64,000 bases of DNA. Source: JAAYEA01 sp012689325 (GTDB lineage Bacteria > Chloroflexota > Anaerolineae > JAAYEA01). This document shows positions 41,803 to 50,691 of the stretch, piece by piece (within the stretch, counting starts at the first letter, position 1; every line of letters starts with the position of its first letter). The position numbers and the translations under genes are program-made. The notes under the pieces were generated by a model that was not told the origin of the DNA, did no database searches, and saw nothing but the letters and a program-made list of their open reading frames with translations. Where the stretch lies: positions 8,172-72,171 of the forward strand of contig DAITVZ010000017.1 in assembly GCA_036841525.1 (NCBI GenBank), written 5' to 3'.

Positions 41803-43287
41803 CTATTTGGGCGTGGTTAGCACGCACTCGATCCCCAGGCAGCGCGCCAGCAGGGCGATCTTGTCGGCGATGTGCCCGACGCCCAGGGCAAAGTGGTGGG
41901 TTGGCCCCTCCATGGTCCAGCGCTCCAGAAAGGTCCGCACGTCGGGCTCGAACTTGCCGCGGGTGTTGGTGTTTCCCGTGGCCGGGATCAGCCCCGGCAA
42001 CGATTGCCCCTCGGCCAGCACCATCTTGAACTTGCCCTCGTGGGTCTGCGTCAGCCCCAGCATGGTGATGGGCCCGACCTTGAGCTTGTACTCCACCGAG
42101 GGCCCGGAGCCGCGCTTGCCGTGATAGACGCTGAGCTTGCGCAGCGCCGGCTTGCCGTCGGCGATCAGCAGGTGGTGGGGCCCATCGTGCCCCACCAGCA
42201 CGAAATCCTCCGCGAAATCCACCGGGTGGAACTCGGCGAAGGAGCCGCCGGCGCCAAAACGATCCACGATGAGCATGGCGATGCAGTTCTTCAGGTCCAG
42301 CTCGCCCGCCACCGGGACGCCCAGGCTGGTCAGGAACGAGTTGCCGATGATCATGGCTGCGTGGATGCGCTCATAGTCGTTGCCGCCCAGTCCCCGATAG
42401 TAATAGGCCAAGCCGGTGAGCCCGAAATCGGCCACCAGCCGGTCCATGCCGCAGGCCACCTGCGCCGGCCAGATCAGGTCCTCCCGCGTGGCCTTGGTGG
42501 CGACGGGGTCGGCGCCCGGATCGGGGAAATCGAACACCGACTCGATCAGCGCCAGCTTGTCCGCCGCCTCGCGCTCCGTCACCTGGTCGACGCGCGCTTT
42601 CAGGTCGTCCATCTCGATGTGCTCGACGTGCATCCCCAGGTGGGCGTCGGCCATGGTGGGGTCCGAGTTCATGTCCAGCATGCCCTCATAGACGTGGCCC
42701 ATCAGGCCGATGCGGGCGTTTTTGAGCTCGTGCCAGACCGTCGCCACCTCGCACCAGGCGCGGATGCGCTCCCAGGCCCGGTCGTCGTCGCGCAGCGTGC
42801 CCACCACCACGTCCACCGGCTTTTGGTTGGCCCGGGCCATGGCCCCGGCGATCTCGGGCAGGCTGGTGATGTTGTCGTTCTCGAGCTGCATGGCGATGTT
42901 GGCCCGCTCATAGTCCATCGCCGCCGAGGGCTGTAGCGCGATCAGCACCACCGGCACGCCGGCCCGCTGGATCACCGGCAGCACGTGGGCGCTGGGGGTG
43001 TAGGTGGCAACGAAGCAAAAGAGCAAGTCCAACTGCTCCCGCGCGAACTGGTTGCCGACCTCAAACGCCCGCTGGGAGCTGTCGCAGAGCCCCTCGGCGG
43101 CGATGATGGTCGCCTTGCCCTGCTGCTCGAGCTGTTTGATGAAATAGGCGGTGTGCTCCAGCAGCTTTTCCCGGACGCCGGGGAATTGCGGCCAATAGTA
43201 ATAGTGGCCCACCGAAAAGACGCCCACCCGCCCGCTCCGGATCGGCTTGCGCGCCGCCAGCAGGGCCTTTACGCTATCTGTGGTCAA
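41803..43287 (-). CDS. L-arabinose/L-fucose isomerase-family protein
   Basis: This 494-residue enzyme resembles the AraA/FucI superfamily, metal-dependent aldose-ketose isomerases. Two N-terminal Rossmann-like domains (VGVFSVGHYYYWPQFPG near the start, NARIGLMGHVYEGMLDMNSDP near 190) precede a C-terminal beta domain with SFAEFHPVDFAEDFVLVGHDGPHH. The last stretch likely supplies metal-binding Glu and His. A TTG start at 43287 is preferred: it has GAAGGAGAG 5 nt upstream and overlaps the previous stop (TTGA), implying translational coupling. An in-frame ATG at 43308 is the alternative. Which sugar is used is unknown; sulfatase and GH106-like neighbours point to a deoxy-sugar or pentose. Confidence 0.8.
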   Translation of the reverse strand: MTTDSVKALLAARKPIRSGRVGVFSVGHYYYWPQFPGVREKLLEHTAYFIKQLEQQGKATIIAAEGLCDSSQRAFEVGNQFAREQLDLLFCFVATYTPSAHVLPVIQRAGVPVVLIALQPSAAMDYERANIAMQLENDNITSLPEIAGAMARANQKPVDVVVGTLRDDDRAWERIRAWCEVATVWHELKNARIGLMGHVYEGMLDMNSDPTMADAHLGMHVEHIEMDDLKARVDQVTEREAADKLALIESVFDFPDPGADPVATKATREDLIWPAQVACGMDRLVADFGLTGLAYYYRGLGGNDYERIHAAMIIGNSFLTSLGVPVAGELDLKNCIAMLIVDRFGAGGSFAEFHPVDFAEDFVLVGHDGPHHLLIADGKPALRKLSVYHGKRGSGPSVEYKLKVGPITMLGLTQTHEGKFKMVLAEGQSLPGLIPATGNTNTRGKFEPDVRTFLERWTMEGPTHHFALGVGHIADKIALLARCLGIECVLTTPK

Positions 43288-43670
43288 GTATTCTCTCCTT
43301 CTTCCCATGATCGCTTGATCTCGCGCAGCCTGGCTTGCACCGATTGCCGCGTCTCGTCGGAATCCACCAGGCGGGTCCGGCCGATGTACTCGGCGAGCTG
43401 GTCCAGCCGCTTCAGGTAGCTGGCCTGGGCTTCCTGCCGCAACTGGGCAACTTGCTCCTCGTCGCCCGCCTCGGCCGCGTGCGCGATGCGGCGGGCGAAA
43501 GGCGCCGACCAGCGCGCGGGCACGGCGCCGCGCTCCAAGACGGACTCCAGGTCGCGGTGCCGGTCGCCGATGATCCAGTCGGCCAGCTTGTTGCCGCCGA
43601 GCAGCAGCGCCGCCAGCAACAAGGGCACGCCGACGACGAACAGGATCGCCGCGATGATGACGAGGTCCAT
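43284..43670 (-). CDS. Small membrane-anchored coiled-coil protein
   Basis: I do not recognise this 128-residue protein. It has one N-terminal hydrophobic helix (about 3-24, LVIIAAILFVVGVPLLLAALLL). A charged, probably helical cytoplasmic part follows, rich in Arg/Glu/Gln, with heptad-like stretches (DEEQVAQLRQEAQASYLKRL, TRQSVQARLREIKRSW). It begins 1 nt after the sulfatase stop and its stop overlaps the isomerase TTG, so it is tightly embedded in the sugar operon rather than a chance reading frame. Confidence 0.6.
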   Translation of the reverse strand: MDLVIIAAILFVVGVPLLLAALLLGGNKLADWIIGDRHRDLESVLERGAVPARWSAPFARRIAHAAEAGDEEQVAQLRQEAQASYLKRLDQLAEYIGRTRLVDSDETRQSVQARLREIKRSWEEGENT

Positions 43671-43671
43671 G

Positions 43672-45102
43672 CTATCCTTTCGATGCCTCTGCGGGGCGGC
43701 TCGCTTTCCCGTGCGCCGCGTTGGCCTGCGCGGGGACGATGGGCCGCCCGCGGTCCCAGCCGTCGATCAGCCCAACCAGCCGCCCGACCGTCTCGGCATG
43801 GGCGGGCTGAGCGGCCAGGTTCTCGCGCTCGCCGGGATCGCGTTCCAGGTCGTAGAGCACCGCATCCTCCCGGCCGGCGCAACGCCGCGGATCGCGGGGG
43901 TCGCGGTATAGGCAGAGCTTCCAGCGCCCGTCGCGGACCATCACGTACCGCTCGCCGGAGCGGTAGAACCACAGGCCATAGTCCACCTCGCTGAACACGG
44001 GCGCCGGCGCCACGGCCGCGCCCCGGCAGGCGGCCGCCAGGCTCGGGTACTGCACGCCCGCGGGGGGCTCTGCCCCGGCCAGCTCGAGCAGCGTGGGCAG
44101 CAGGCTGCCGGCGCTCACCGGCGTCCTCACCACGCTGCTCTCGATCCCCGGCCCCGCCAGGAAGAAGGGCACCCGGGCCGACGCTTCCCAGAAGCTCTGC
44201 TTCTGGAAAAAGCCGTGGTCGCCCAGGTGGCAGCCGTGGTCCGAGACGTAGGCGATGACCGTGTTCTCCAGCGAGCCCATCGCGCCCAGCGCCTCCAGGA
44301 GCCGCCCGAAGGCGTGGTCGACGAAGGCGACCTGCCCATAGTAGCATTGCCGCGCCCGCCGAATCTGCTCCGGCGTCAGGCGATGGCTCCCGGCATAGTC
44401 GCACAGGTATTCCCGGTGCGTCGCCGAGGCGTAGGCCATCTGGGGGCCATCCAGCGGCAGGTCGATATCCCCCGGGTCGATCAGCGTGTCATAGGGCGCG
44501 GGCGTCACCACCGGCGTGTGCGGCGCATTGAAAGAGACGCGCAGCAAAAAGGGGCGCGCGGGATCTCGGCCGCGCAGCCAATCCTGCGCCGCGCGCACGT
44601 TCGCCATCTCGGGGGTCTCATCCGCGCCGCCGGGATAGCGCCCGGCAAAGAGCCAGGGGCTCCGACCGCCATCGTAGCGCACCACCCCCGCCTCTTGCGG
44701 GTCCACCGGCGTCTTGTACTCATAGTACCCCACCAGGTCGCCCAGCACTTGCCCGCCTTCCAGGTCGAAGGCGCGACGCTGGCAGGCATAGTGTTGCTTG
44801 CCAAAGGTCGCCACCTGATAGCCCGCGGCGGCCAGCCGCCAGGTGAGGAACTGGGGATCGTCCGGCGCCAGGATGTGGTGGTTGTTCAGCACGCCGATGG
44901 AAGAGCCGGCTCGGCCGGTGAGCAGGCAGCCTCGCGCTGGGATGCAGACCGGGCTGGGGGTGTAGGCCTGGGCGAAGCAGGTCCCGCTCCGGGCCAGGCG
45001 GTCCAGATGGGGCGTGCGGGCCCAGGGCGCGCCCAGAAAGCCCAGCGAATCGGCGCGCTGCTCGTCGGTCATCAGCCACAGGATATTGGGCCGGGCGGGC
45101 AC
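43672..45102 (-). CDS. Type I sulfatase (formylglycine-dependent)
   Basis: This 476-residue arylsulfatase-type enzyme has no signal peptide, so it likely acts on imported sulfated sugars in the cytoplasm. PNILWLMTDEQRADS places the calcium-binding Asp near 13. The modification site is C-x-P-x-R, SPVCIPARGCLLTGR, with Cys53 to be converted to formylglycine. TFGKQHY, FNAPHTP and YVSDHGCHLGDHGFF complete the metal and sulfate site. Start GTG at 45102 with AGGAG 5 nt upstream, directly after the permease stop; no upstream ATG fits. No maturase gene lies in the window, so a formylglycine-generating enzyme or anSME must be encoded elsewhere. Confidence 0.92.
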   Translation of the reverse strand: MPARPNILWLMTDEQRADSLGFLGAPWARTPHLDRLARSGTCFAQAYTPSPVCIPARGCLLTGRAGSSIGVLNNHHILAPDDPQFLTWRLAAAGYQVATFGKQHYACQRRAFDLEGGQVLGDLVGYYEYKTPVDPQEAGVVRYDGGRSPWLFAGRYPGGADETPEMANVRAAQDWLRGRDPARPFLLRVSFNAPHTPVVTPAPYDTLIDPGDIDLPLDGPQMAYASATHREYLCDYAGSHRLTPEQIRRARQCYYGQVAFVDHAFGRLLEALGAMGSLENTVIAYVSDHGCHLGDHGFFQKQSFWEASARVPFFLAGPGIESSVVRTPVSAGSLLPTLLELAGAEPPAGVQYPSLAAACRGAAVAPAPVFSEVDYGLWFYRSGERYVMVRDGRWKLCLYRDPRDPRRCAGREDAVLYDLERDPGERENLAAQPAHAETVGRLVGLIDGWDRGRPIVPAQANAAHGKASRPAEASKG

Positions 45103-45110
45103 TTGATCTC

Positions 45111-46274
45111 CTATTTGTAGGGATCGGCGGCGTCTCGCAGGCCGTCGCCGAGAAAGTTGTACATCAGCACCGTCACCACGATCCACAGCGCCGGCAGCAA
45201 AAGCCACGGGTGCAAGCCGATGGCGGCCAGGTCTTGCGCGTCGCGCAGCAACACGCCCCAGCTCACCACCGGCGCTTGCAGCCCCAGCCCCAGGAAGCTG
45301 AGCGAGGTCTCGCCCAGGATAGTGCGGGGGATGGACAGGGTGAGGGAGACGATGATATAGCTGGACATGGAGGGAAGCAAATGGCGCGCGATGATGTGCA
45401 GGTCGGAGGCGCCAGCCAGGCGCGCCGCCATGCAAAAGTCCAGCTCGCGCACCGAGAGAAGCTTGCCGCGGACCACCCGGGCCAGCCCGCCCCAGCCGAT
45501 GACGGAGGTGATGATCACGATGCCGATGTACATGCGCAGCGTCGGCCAGTTGCGCGGCAGCGCCGCCGCCAGCGCCATCCACAGCGGCGCGGTGGGCATG
45601 CATACCAGCAGGTCGATCAACCGCTGGATGAGCGTGTCCACCAGCCCGCCCAGGTAGCCCGAGATGCCGCCCAGCAGCATCCCCAGGGCAAAGGTCAGCG
45701 CCACCCCCACCAGTCCCACCGAGAGCGAGATGCGCGAGCCATACAGGATCCGCGTAAAGAGGTCGCGCCCTAGCACGTCCGAGCCGAGCAGCAAGAGCGG
45801 CCCCTCGCCGCCAAAGAGGTGGATATCCGTGGGAAAGAGCCCAAGCAGCTTGTAGGGCTCCCCGCGCACAAAGAGGCTTACCGGGTAACGCACTGACTGG
45901 TCCGCGACGTAATAGCGCCTGAAGGTCTTGGGGTCGGTCTCGCGCTTGATCTCATAGATGAACGGCCCGCGCAAGCCCGTCTCGGCGCTATAGAAGCGGA
46001 TCGGCTGCGGCGGCGCGCCCTTGTAGTCCGTAAAGCGGGTGGCGGGCAGCGTGGGGCTGATGAAATCGGCGAACAGCGCGCTCAGGTAAAGCACGATCAA
46101 GATCGGCCCGGCGATGATCGCCAGCCGGTGCTTGCGGAACTTCCACCAAATGAGCTTCCATTGCGACGCGAAATAGATGGCCTTGACCTCTTCTTCCGGC
46201 GGGGTGGCCCCGTTGGGCGCCGGCGCGGCAGGTCCGCCGATCTCTTGGTCGGGTATAGGCTCACGATTCACCAT
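45111..46274 (-). CDS. ABC permease, DppC type (second copy)
   Basis: The protein has 387 residues, with a Pro-rich cytoplasmic N-terminus, a first helix (about 57-77, LAIIAGPILIVLYLSALFADF) and the same long outside insert as the first copy (GEPYKLLGLFPTDIHLFGGEG). LGSDVLGRDLFTRIL, the EAA-like loop FCMAARLAGASDLHIIARHLLP and the terminal DGLRDAADPYK follow. Start placed at the ATG with GGAGG upstream; an ATG 7 codons earlier is possible. It lies between the DppB gene and the sulfatase. Confidence 0.92.
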   Translation of the reverse strand: MVNREPIPDQEIGGPAAPAPNGATPPEEEVKAIYFASQWKLIWWKFRKHRLAIIAGPILIVLYLSALFADFISPTLPATRFTDYKGAPPQPIRFYSAETGLRGPFIYEIKRETDPKTFRRYYVADQSVRYPVSLFVRGEPYKLLGLFPTDIHLFGGEGPLLLLGSDVLGRDLFTRILYGSRISLSVGLVGVALTFALGMLLGGISGYLGGLVDTLIQRLIDLLVCMPTAPLWMALAAALPRNWPTLRMYIGIVIITSVIGWGGLARVVRGKLLSVRELDFCMAARLAGASDLHIIARHLLPSMSSYIIVSLTLSIPRTILGETSLSFLGLGLQAPVVSWGVLLRDAQDLAAIGLHPWLLLPALWIVVTVLMYNFLGDGLRDAADPYK

Positions 46275-46304
46275 CGGCGCTCCTCCATTTGCCAAGCTGG
46301 CGCC

Positions 46305-47306
46305 CTAGTGCTCGGACACGCCGCCAAAGCGAATGCGGGGGTCCAACCAGGCGAGCAGGATATCCGAGAGCAAGGTTCCAATCACGGTGAGGGTGCTGGT
46401 CATGAGCAGAAATCCGCCGGCCAGGAACATGTCCTGGGCCAGCAGCGATTGCAGCAGCAGCGGCCCCGTGGTCGGCATGTTCAGCACGATGGCCACCAGC
46501 GACTCGCCGGAGACGATGGTGGGCAAGAGCCAGCCCAGGGTGCTGATCATGGGGTTGATGGCCAGGCGCACCGGGTACTTGAACAGCAGCTTGGTCTCGG
46601 CGACGCCCTTGGCCCGCGCGGTGATGACATAGGCCTGTTGCAGCTCGTCCAGGAGCAGCCCGCGCATGGTCCGCGTCAGCGAGGCCGTGCCGGAAAGCCC
46701 GATGACGACGATGGGCAGCCAGATGTGCTTCAGGCCGTCCACCACCTTGGGCCAGCTCCAGGGCGCGCGGACAAACTGCTCGGAAAAGAGCCCGGTAACC
46801 GCCACGCCCGTATTGACAAAGACCAAGTACATGATCACCAGGGCCAGCAAAAAGCCGGGCACCGAGATGCCAATAAAGGCGAGAAAGCTAAAGAAATAGT
46901 CCCCCGCGGTGTATTGGTGGGTGGCGGAATAGATGCCGATGATGATCGAGACGGTGTAGGTAAAGATCAGGGTGCAGATGGAAACGACCATGGTCAATAG
47001 CAGCCGCTCTCCGATCAGCTCGGAGACCGGGCGCTCCCATTGCAGCGACCGCCCAAAGTCGCCTTTGAGCACAATGTTGCGAATCCAGATGAAATACTGC
47101 TGGTAGAACGGTCGATCCAGGTTATAGAGCCGCCGCAGGTTGGCGATCTCGTATTCCGAGACCTTGCCCCCAGCCGCCTCCAACCGCTGGATATACATGG
47201 TCACATAGTCGCCGGGGGGGAGCTGGATAACGATAAAGATGATCAGCGACAAACCGACCAGCAGCGGGATGATCTGCGCGACGCGACGCCCGATATAGCT
47301 CAGCAT
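46305..47306 (-). CDS. ABC permease, DppB type (second copy)
   Basis: This 333-residue six-helix permease begins MLSYIGRRVAQIIPLLVGLS, with the QLPPGDYVTMYIQ and LYNLDRPFYQQYFIW loops of the family. The EAA-like loop is YVITARAKGVAETKLLFKYPVRLA, and it ends LLAWLDPRIRFGG. Layout and loops match the first-copy DppB closely. It follows the solute-binding gene after a 13-bp hairpin. Confidence 0.93.
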   Translation of the reverse strand: MLSYIGRRVAQIIPLLVGLSLIIFIVIQLPPGDYVTMYIQRLEAAGGKVSEYEIANLRRLYNLDRPFYQQYFIWIRNIVLKGDFGRSLQWERPVSELIGERLLLTMVVSICTLIFTYTVSIIIGIYSATHQYTAGDYFFSFLAFIGISVPGFLLALVIMYLVFVNTGVAVTGLFSEQFVRAPWSWPKVVDGLKHIWLPIVVIGLSGTASLTRTMRGLLLDELQQAYVITARAKGVAETKLLFKYPVRLAINPMISTLGWLLPTIVSGESLVAIVLNMPTTGPLLLQSLLAQDMFLAGGFLLMTSTLTVIGTLLSDILLAWLDPRIRFGGVSEH

Positions 47307-47330
47307 GTCCCTGGCCCTCGCAGTATTCGC

Positions 47331-47361
47331 CGCCGGACGGGCCAATGCGGCCCGTCCGGCG
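47331..47361 (-). repeat. Hairpin between the second solute-binding gene and its permease gene
   Basis: CGCCGGACGGGCC (47331-47343) and GGCCCGTCCGGCG (47349-47361) form a perfect 13-bp stem with a 5-nt loop and no T-run. It occupies the same place as the hairpin in the first ABC operon but its sequence is unrelated. Confidence 0.65.
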
Positions 47362-47375
47362 CGGCATGGCAGCCG

Positions 47376-49454
47376 TTACGACTTGAAGTAGAACTGCTCG
47401 GCGGAAAAGTTGACGCCGATGGCGATGGCGTCGGGCGAATCGGAGACGTTGCCCAGCCGCTTGCTAAAGATCAGAGGCTGCAGCACCTTCTCCACGGGCA
47501 CAAAGAAGTAGATCTGGTCGGCGACCAGCTTTTTCATCTCGGCGTAGGCCTTGATGCCCTCCGCGGGCGGCAGGGTGGTGATGGTGGCGCGCACGTCCAG
47601 CAGGTCCTTCACGTCCTGCGGCGGCTCCTCGCCCTCGGCGCCGCCCGTGTTCCACCACTGGTCCCACAGCGGCGCCCACAGGTTGATGCCGACCGGCGAG
47701 TTGTACCACAGCGCCTCCACCCAATAGATGGTGGCTTTGAGCTCGTTGGCCGCGCTGCGCTGGGTCCACAACGCGCCATCGATGGTCTTCATCGTGGTGC
47801 GGATGCCCACCTTCTCCCAGAACTGGACCACCAGCTCTAGGGTGGGGATCATGTCCGTGCGCTGCACGCCGGTCTCGAAGGGGATCTCAAAGACCTGGCC
47901 GTCCGGGCCGAGACGGTACCCGTCGGCGTTCTTTTTGTTCAGGCCGATGCTGTCCAAAAGTTGATTGGCCTTCTCGACGTTGTACTCGGCGGGGTTAAAG
48001 TCGGGCAGCGAGGCGTAGCCATACAGCACGGCATCGATGATCTCCTCGCGGTCCAGGGCCAGGTTCAGCGCGCGGCGGAAATCGGGGTTGCGCACCACTT
48101 GCCGCCAGACCGGGTCGACGTGGGTGAGGTTGAGGAAGAGGTCGATGCTGGTGGCGTGGAACTGGACCATCGCCGTGGTGAAGCCGCCCTTTTCCTCGTT
48201 CTCCTTATAGAGCGGCAGCTTGACGAACTTGGGATGTGAACGAGAAAAGTCGGTTTCGCCCGCCAGGATCTTCATCTGGATGACCTCGGTGTCGGCCACG
48301 TAGGCGCTATCCAGATAATCCACGTAGGGCAGTTGGTTGCCCGCCGGGTCCACCTTGAAATAGTAGGGGTTCCGCTCATAGATCTGCCCCTGTTGCGAGG
48401 TCTCTTTCAGGATCCAGGGGTAGAGGCTGGGGAAGGTCAGCGCCGGCGGATAGGTCATCTCCCAGTTGGTGACGTCTTTGAGGGCGAAGAGCTGTGGCCA
48501 GCCCTCCACGTTGGCCTCTTTGATGGCGGCGTCGATCTCGGCCTTGCTGGCGTACTTGGTGTGGAACTTTTTCAAATAGTGCGCTGGCTTGAGCACTTCG
48601 ATATAGCTGCGCCACCCCGAGATGCCCAGCACCAGCAGGAACCCGCCATAGGGCTTGTCGAATGAGATGGTAAAGGTGTAATCATCCTTGACCTTGACCA
48701 CGTACGGGGTGCCGGTGCCCTTGTTGCCGGAGCGCAGCCAGGTCGGCGGGCGCGCGGTCAGATCGGTGTTCATCATGACGTCTTCGTAGGCGAACCGGAC
48801 GTCCTCGGTGGTCACCGGCGTCCCGTCAGACCACTTGATCCCCTCGCGCATGTGGAAGGTGAACTCGGTCTGCTCGGCGTTCACCTGGAAGGCATCGCAG
48901 ATGTTGCCCGTGATCTCTTCGCCGAGGATGCCGGGGGTGTTGATCAGGGGCTCGTTGCACATCACGAAAATGTCCGTATCCCAGTTGGCGGAGGAGGTCA
49001 AGGTGCGGATGGTCCCGCCATAGCGGCCCACCTGGAAGGCGAGCTGGGAGGGGGGCATCTCGTTGCAGACCTTGGGCTTGAGCGGCATCCGCTCATCCAC
49101 CGGCGGCAGCTTGCCCGCGGCGACCAACTCGGCGAGCATGGGGGCCTCGCGGAGCTGGCTGGACACCACCTCTTTCTCCACGATGACGGTCTCTTTGACC
49201 ACCTTTTCGACTTCAACGGCCTTTTCGACGACGACGGTCTCTTTCACGACCTTTTCCACAGGCACCTGCTTTTCCACCACCACGGTTTGCAGGACCTGCT
49301 TCTCGACCGCCACCTCTTTTTCCACCACCACCGTGACCGGTTTCTCGATCACTTCGGGTGTGGGCTTGGCGCAGCTCGCCGCCACCGCCCCCACGGCAGC
49401 CATGGCAGAGAGCCTCAAGAACTCGCGCCGACCCAAATGCTTTGTGGACGCCAT
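47376..49454 (-). CDS. ABC transporter solute-binding lipoprotein, family 5 (second copy)
   Basis: The protein has 692 residues. Tat motif GRREFLRLS at 8-16, lipobox ending at Cys28 (VAASC), then an even longer Val/Glu/Lys repeat linker (about 30-105) with units such as EKVVKETVVVEKAVEV. The SBP_bac_5 core follows (FTFHMREGIKWSDGTPVTTED, FRRALNLALDREEIIDAV). Start ATG 49454 with AAAGGAG 6 nt upstream. It is the receptor for the DppB/DppC genes that follow and very likely an oligosaccharide receptor, given glycosidases in the same operon. Confidence 0.92.
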   Translation of the reverse strand: MASTKHLGRREFLRLSAMAAVGAVAASCAKPTPEVIEKPVTVVVEKEVAVEKQVLQTVVVEKQVPVEKVVKETVVVEKAVEVEKVVKETVIVEKEVVSSQLREAPMLAELVAAGKLPPVDERMPLKPKVCNEMPPSQLAFQVGRYGGTIRTLTSSANWDTDIFVMCNEPLINTPGILGEEITGNICDAFQVNAEQTEFTFHMREGIKWSDGTPVTTEDVRFAYEDVMMNTDLTARPPTWLRSGNKGTGTPYVVKVKDDYTFTISFDKPYGGFLLVLGISGWRSYIEVLKPAHYLKKFHTKYASKAEIDAAIKEANVEGWPQLFALKDVTNWEMTYPPALTFPSLYPWILKETSQQGQIYERNPYYFKVDPAGNQLPYVDYLDSAYVADTEVIQMKILAGETDFSRSHPKFVKLPLYKENEEKGGFTTAMVQFHATSIDLFLNLTHVDPVWRQVVRNPDFRRALNLALDREEIIDAVLYGYASLPDFNPAEYNVEKANQLLDSIGLNKKNADGYRLGPDGQVFEIPFETGVQRTDMIPTLELVVQFWEKVGIRTTMKTIDGALWTQRSAANELKATIYWVEALWYNSPVGINLWAPLWDQWWNTGGAEGEEPPQDVKDLLDVRATITTLPPAEGIKAYAEMKKLVADQIYFFVPVEKVLQPLIFSKRLGNVSDSPDAIAIGVNFSAEQFYFKS

Positions 49455-49634
49455 CTCGAACTCCTTTCCCATACCATGGAAAGACCACACGGCCCAGCGC
49501 TCTCTGGGCCTATCCCACTGTTTTTGTGTCGCCAATCGGCCTCGCGGGCGCGCTGCGTCCCGCCTCTCACCCCCTTTCACGTTCCGTGGCGCGCCGGTCA
49601 GGATCGCGTCACGCTGGACAGTCCCCTGGACTGT

Positions 49635-50672
49635 CTAGGCGAGCTCGCCCTCCGGCCTCACCAGCACCTGGCCCAGCACACCCGCGCAATAGCTGCAAAG
49701 GTGGCAGCGCCGGTCGCATTGGCTGGTCCGCAGGAACCAGTCCGCCGGGAACCGGGCGTTGTCCAGCACCTGCGGCGCCAGCAGCGGCGCGAACCCCGGC
49801 TCCAAGAGGTCGAGCAGGTTGCCGCGATGGCGCCGCGTGGTGTAGGCCTCCAGCACCGCCCGCGGGCGCTGGTGCATCCGGGTGGCCAGCTTGGCCACCG
49901 GGAAAAGCCCCTCGTAATGCGCCAGGTCCTCCGGGCGGACCCAGGTGTTCTGCAGGATGGCGACCCAATGCGCCGGGTCGCGCAGGTAGCGCCAACAGAC
50001 GTGAGGCACCCAATCCTCCAGGTTGCGCATCTCGGCGACCTCGGCCTCGTGCGCCACCAGGTTATCGTGGAAGGACTGGCCCGAGCAATGGCTCAGGCAC
50101 CCACTGTTGGCCAGCATGACCAGCGCCTTGCCCTCCCGGCCGGCCCACTCGCGCAGCTCGCGCAGGTAGGCCAGGTCGCGGTTGTGCTCGCGCTGCACAT
50201 GGTAGGCGTCGAAAAGGTCGGCCACGTACTCCATGCCCTTGATCGTCCCGATGCGCATATTGACCGAGGCGCGCACCTGGATTTCTGGAAAGCTCTCCTT
50301 GACCATGCGGGCCACCGCCGGAGAGGTGGTGGTGACGATCTGCACGCCGCCCACGGCCTCGCCCAGGTGGTCCAGGATGGAGACTACCTCGTTGCGCAGG
50401 TGCTGGCTGATGGCGCGCCCGCCATAACAATTCGCGTTGAAAAGCAGGTCCAGGTGGATCCCCCGCGCGTGCAGCGCCCGGAGCTCCTCCTCTAGACGCT
50501 CCTGCGCGGTCCAATCGGCATACCCGCGGCGCACGCTCAGCGGCGAGCGCCCCGAGGCCATCCCCATCCAGGGGAAATAGACCTCGGCGATCTGCTCGGC
50601 GTAATCCTGGACCAGGGCGATAAAGGGCTCCTCGCCCTCCTCGGCCAGTTGGTAACCTACGGCAAAGCGCAT
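49635..50672 (-). CDS. U32 peptidase-like protein with cysteine cluster
   Basis: This 345-residue TIM-barrel-like protein is related to the U32 (collagenase-like/UbiU-RlhA) group. Cys192 and Cys196 in NSGCLSHCSGQSFH match the conserved N-x-C-L-x-x-C-x5-H core. Four further cysteines lie near the end (Cys319, 323, 326, 329 in CDRRCHLCSYC). The set could hold an Fe-S cluster, as shown for UbiU/V. Start ATG with a GGGGG box. It is placed after a QueG-like Fe-S gene and before a sugar receptor gene. What such proteins do in a sugar operon is not known to me; the annotation as peptidase should not be taken literally. Confidence 0.75.
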   Translation of the reverse strand: MRFAVGYQLAEEGEEPFIALVQDYAEQIAEVYFPWMGMASGRSPLSVRRGYADWTAQERLEEELRALHARGIHLDLLFNANCYGGRAISQHLRNEVVSILDHLGEAVGGVQIVTTTSPAVARMVKESFPEIQVRASVNMRIGTIKGMEYVADLFDAYHVQREHNRDLAYLRELREWAGREGKALVMLANSGCLSHCSGQSFHDNLVAHEAEVAEMRNLEDWVPHVCWRYLRDPAHWVAILQNTWVRPEDLAHYEGLFPVAKLATRMHQRPRAVLEAYTTRRHRGNLLDLLEPGFAPLLAPQVLDNARFPADWFLRTSQCDRRCHLCSYCAGVLGQVLVRPEGELA

Positions 50673-50691
50673 GGCTGCCCCCACCTGGCGA

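Noticed and set aside
49635..50672. Radical SAM enzyme, because of the cysteine-rich ends
   Set aside because: There is no Cys-x3-Cys-x2-Cys motif in the first third; Cys319-x3-Cys323-x2-Cys326 matches that spacing but lies at the very C-terminus, while the core matches U32 proteins.
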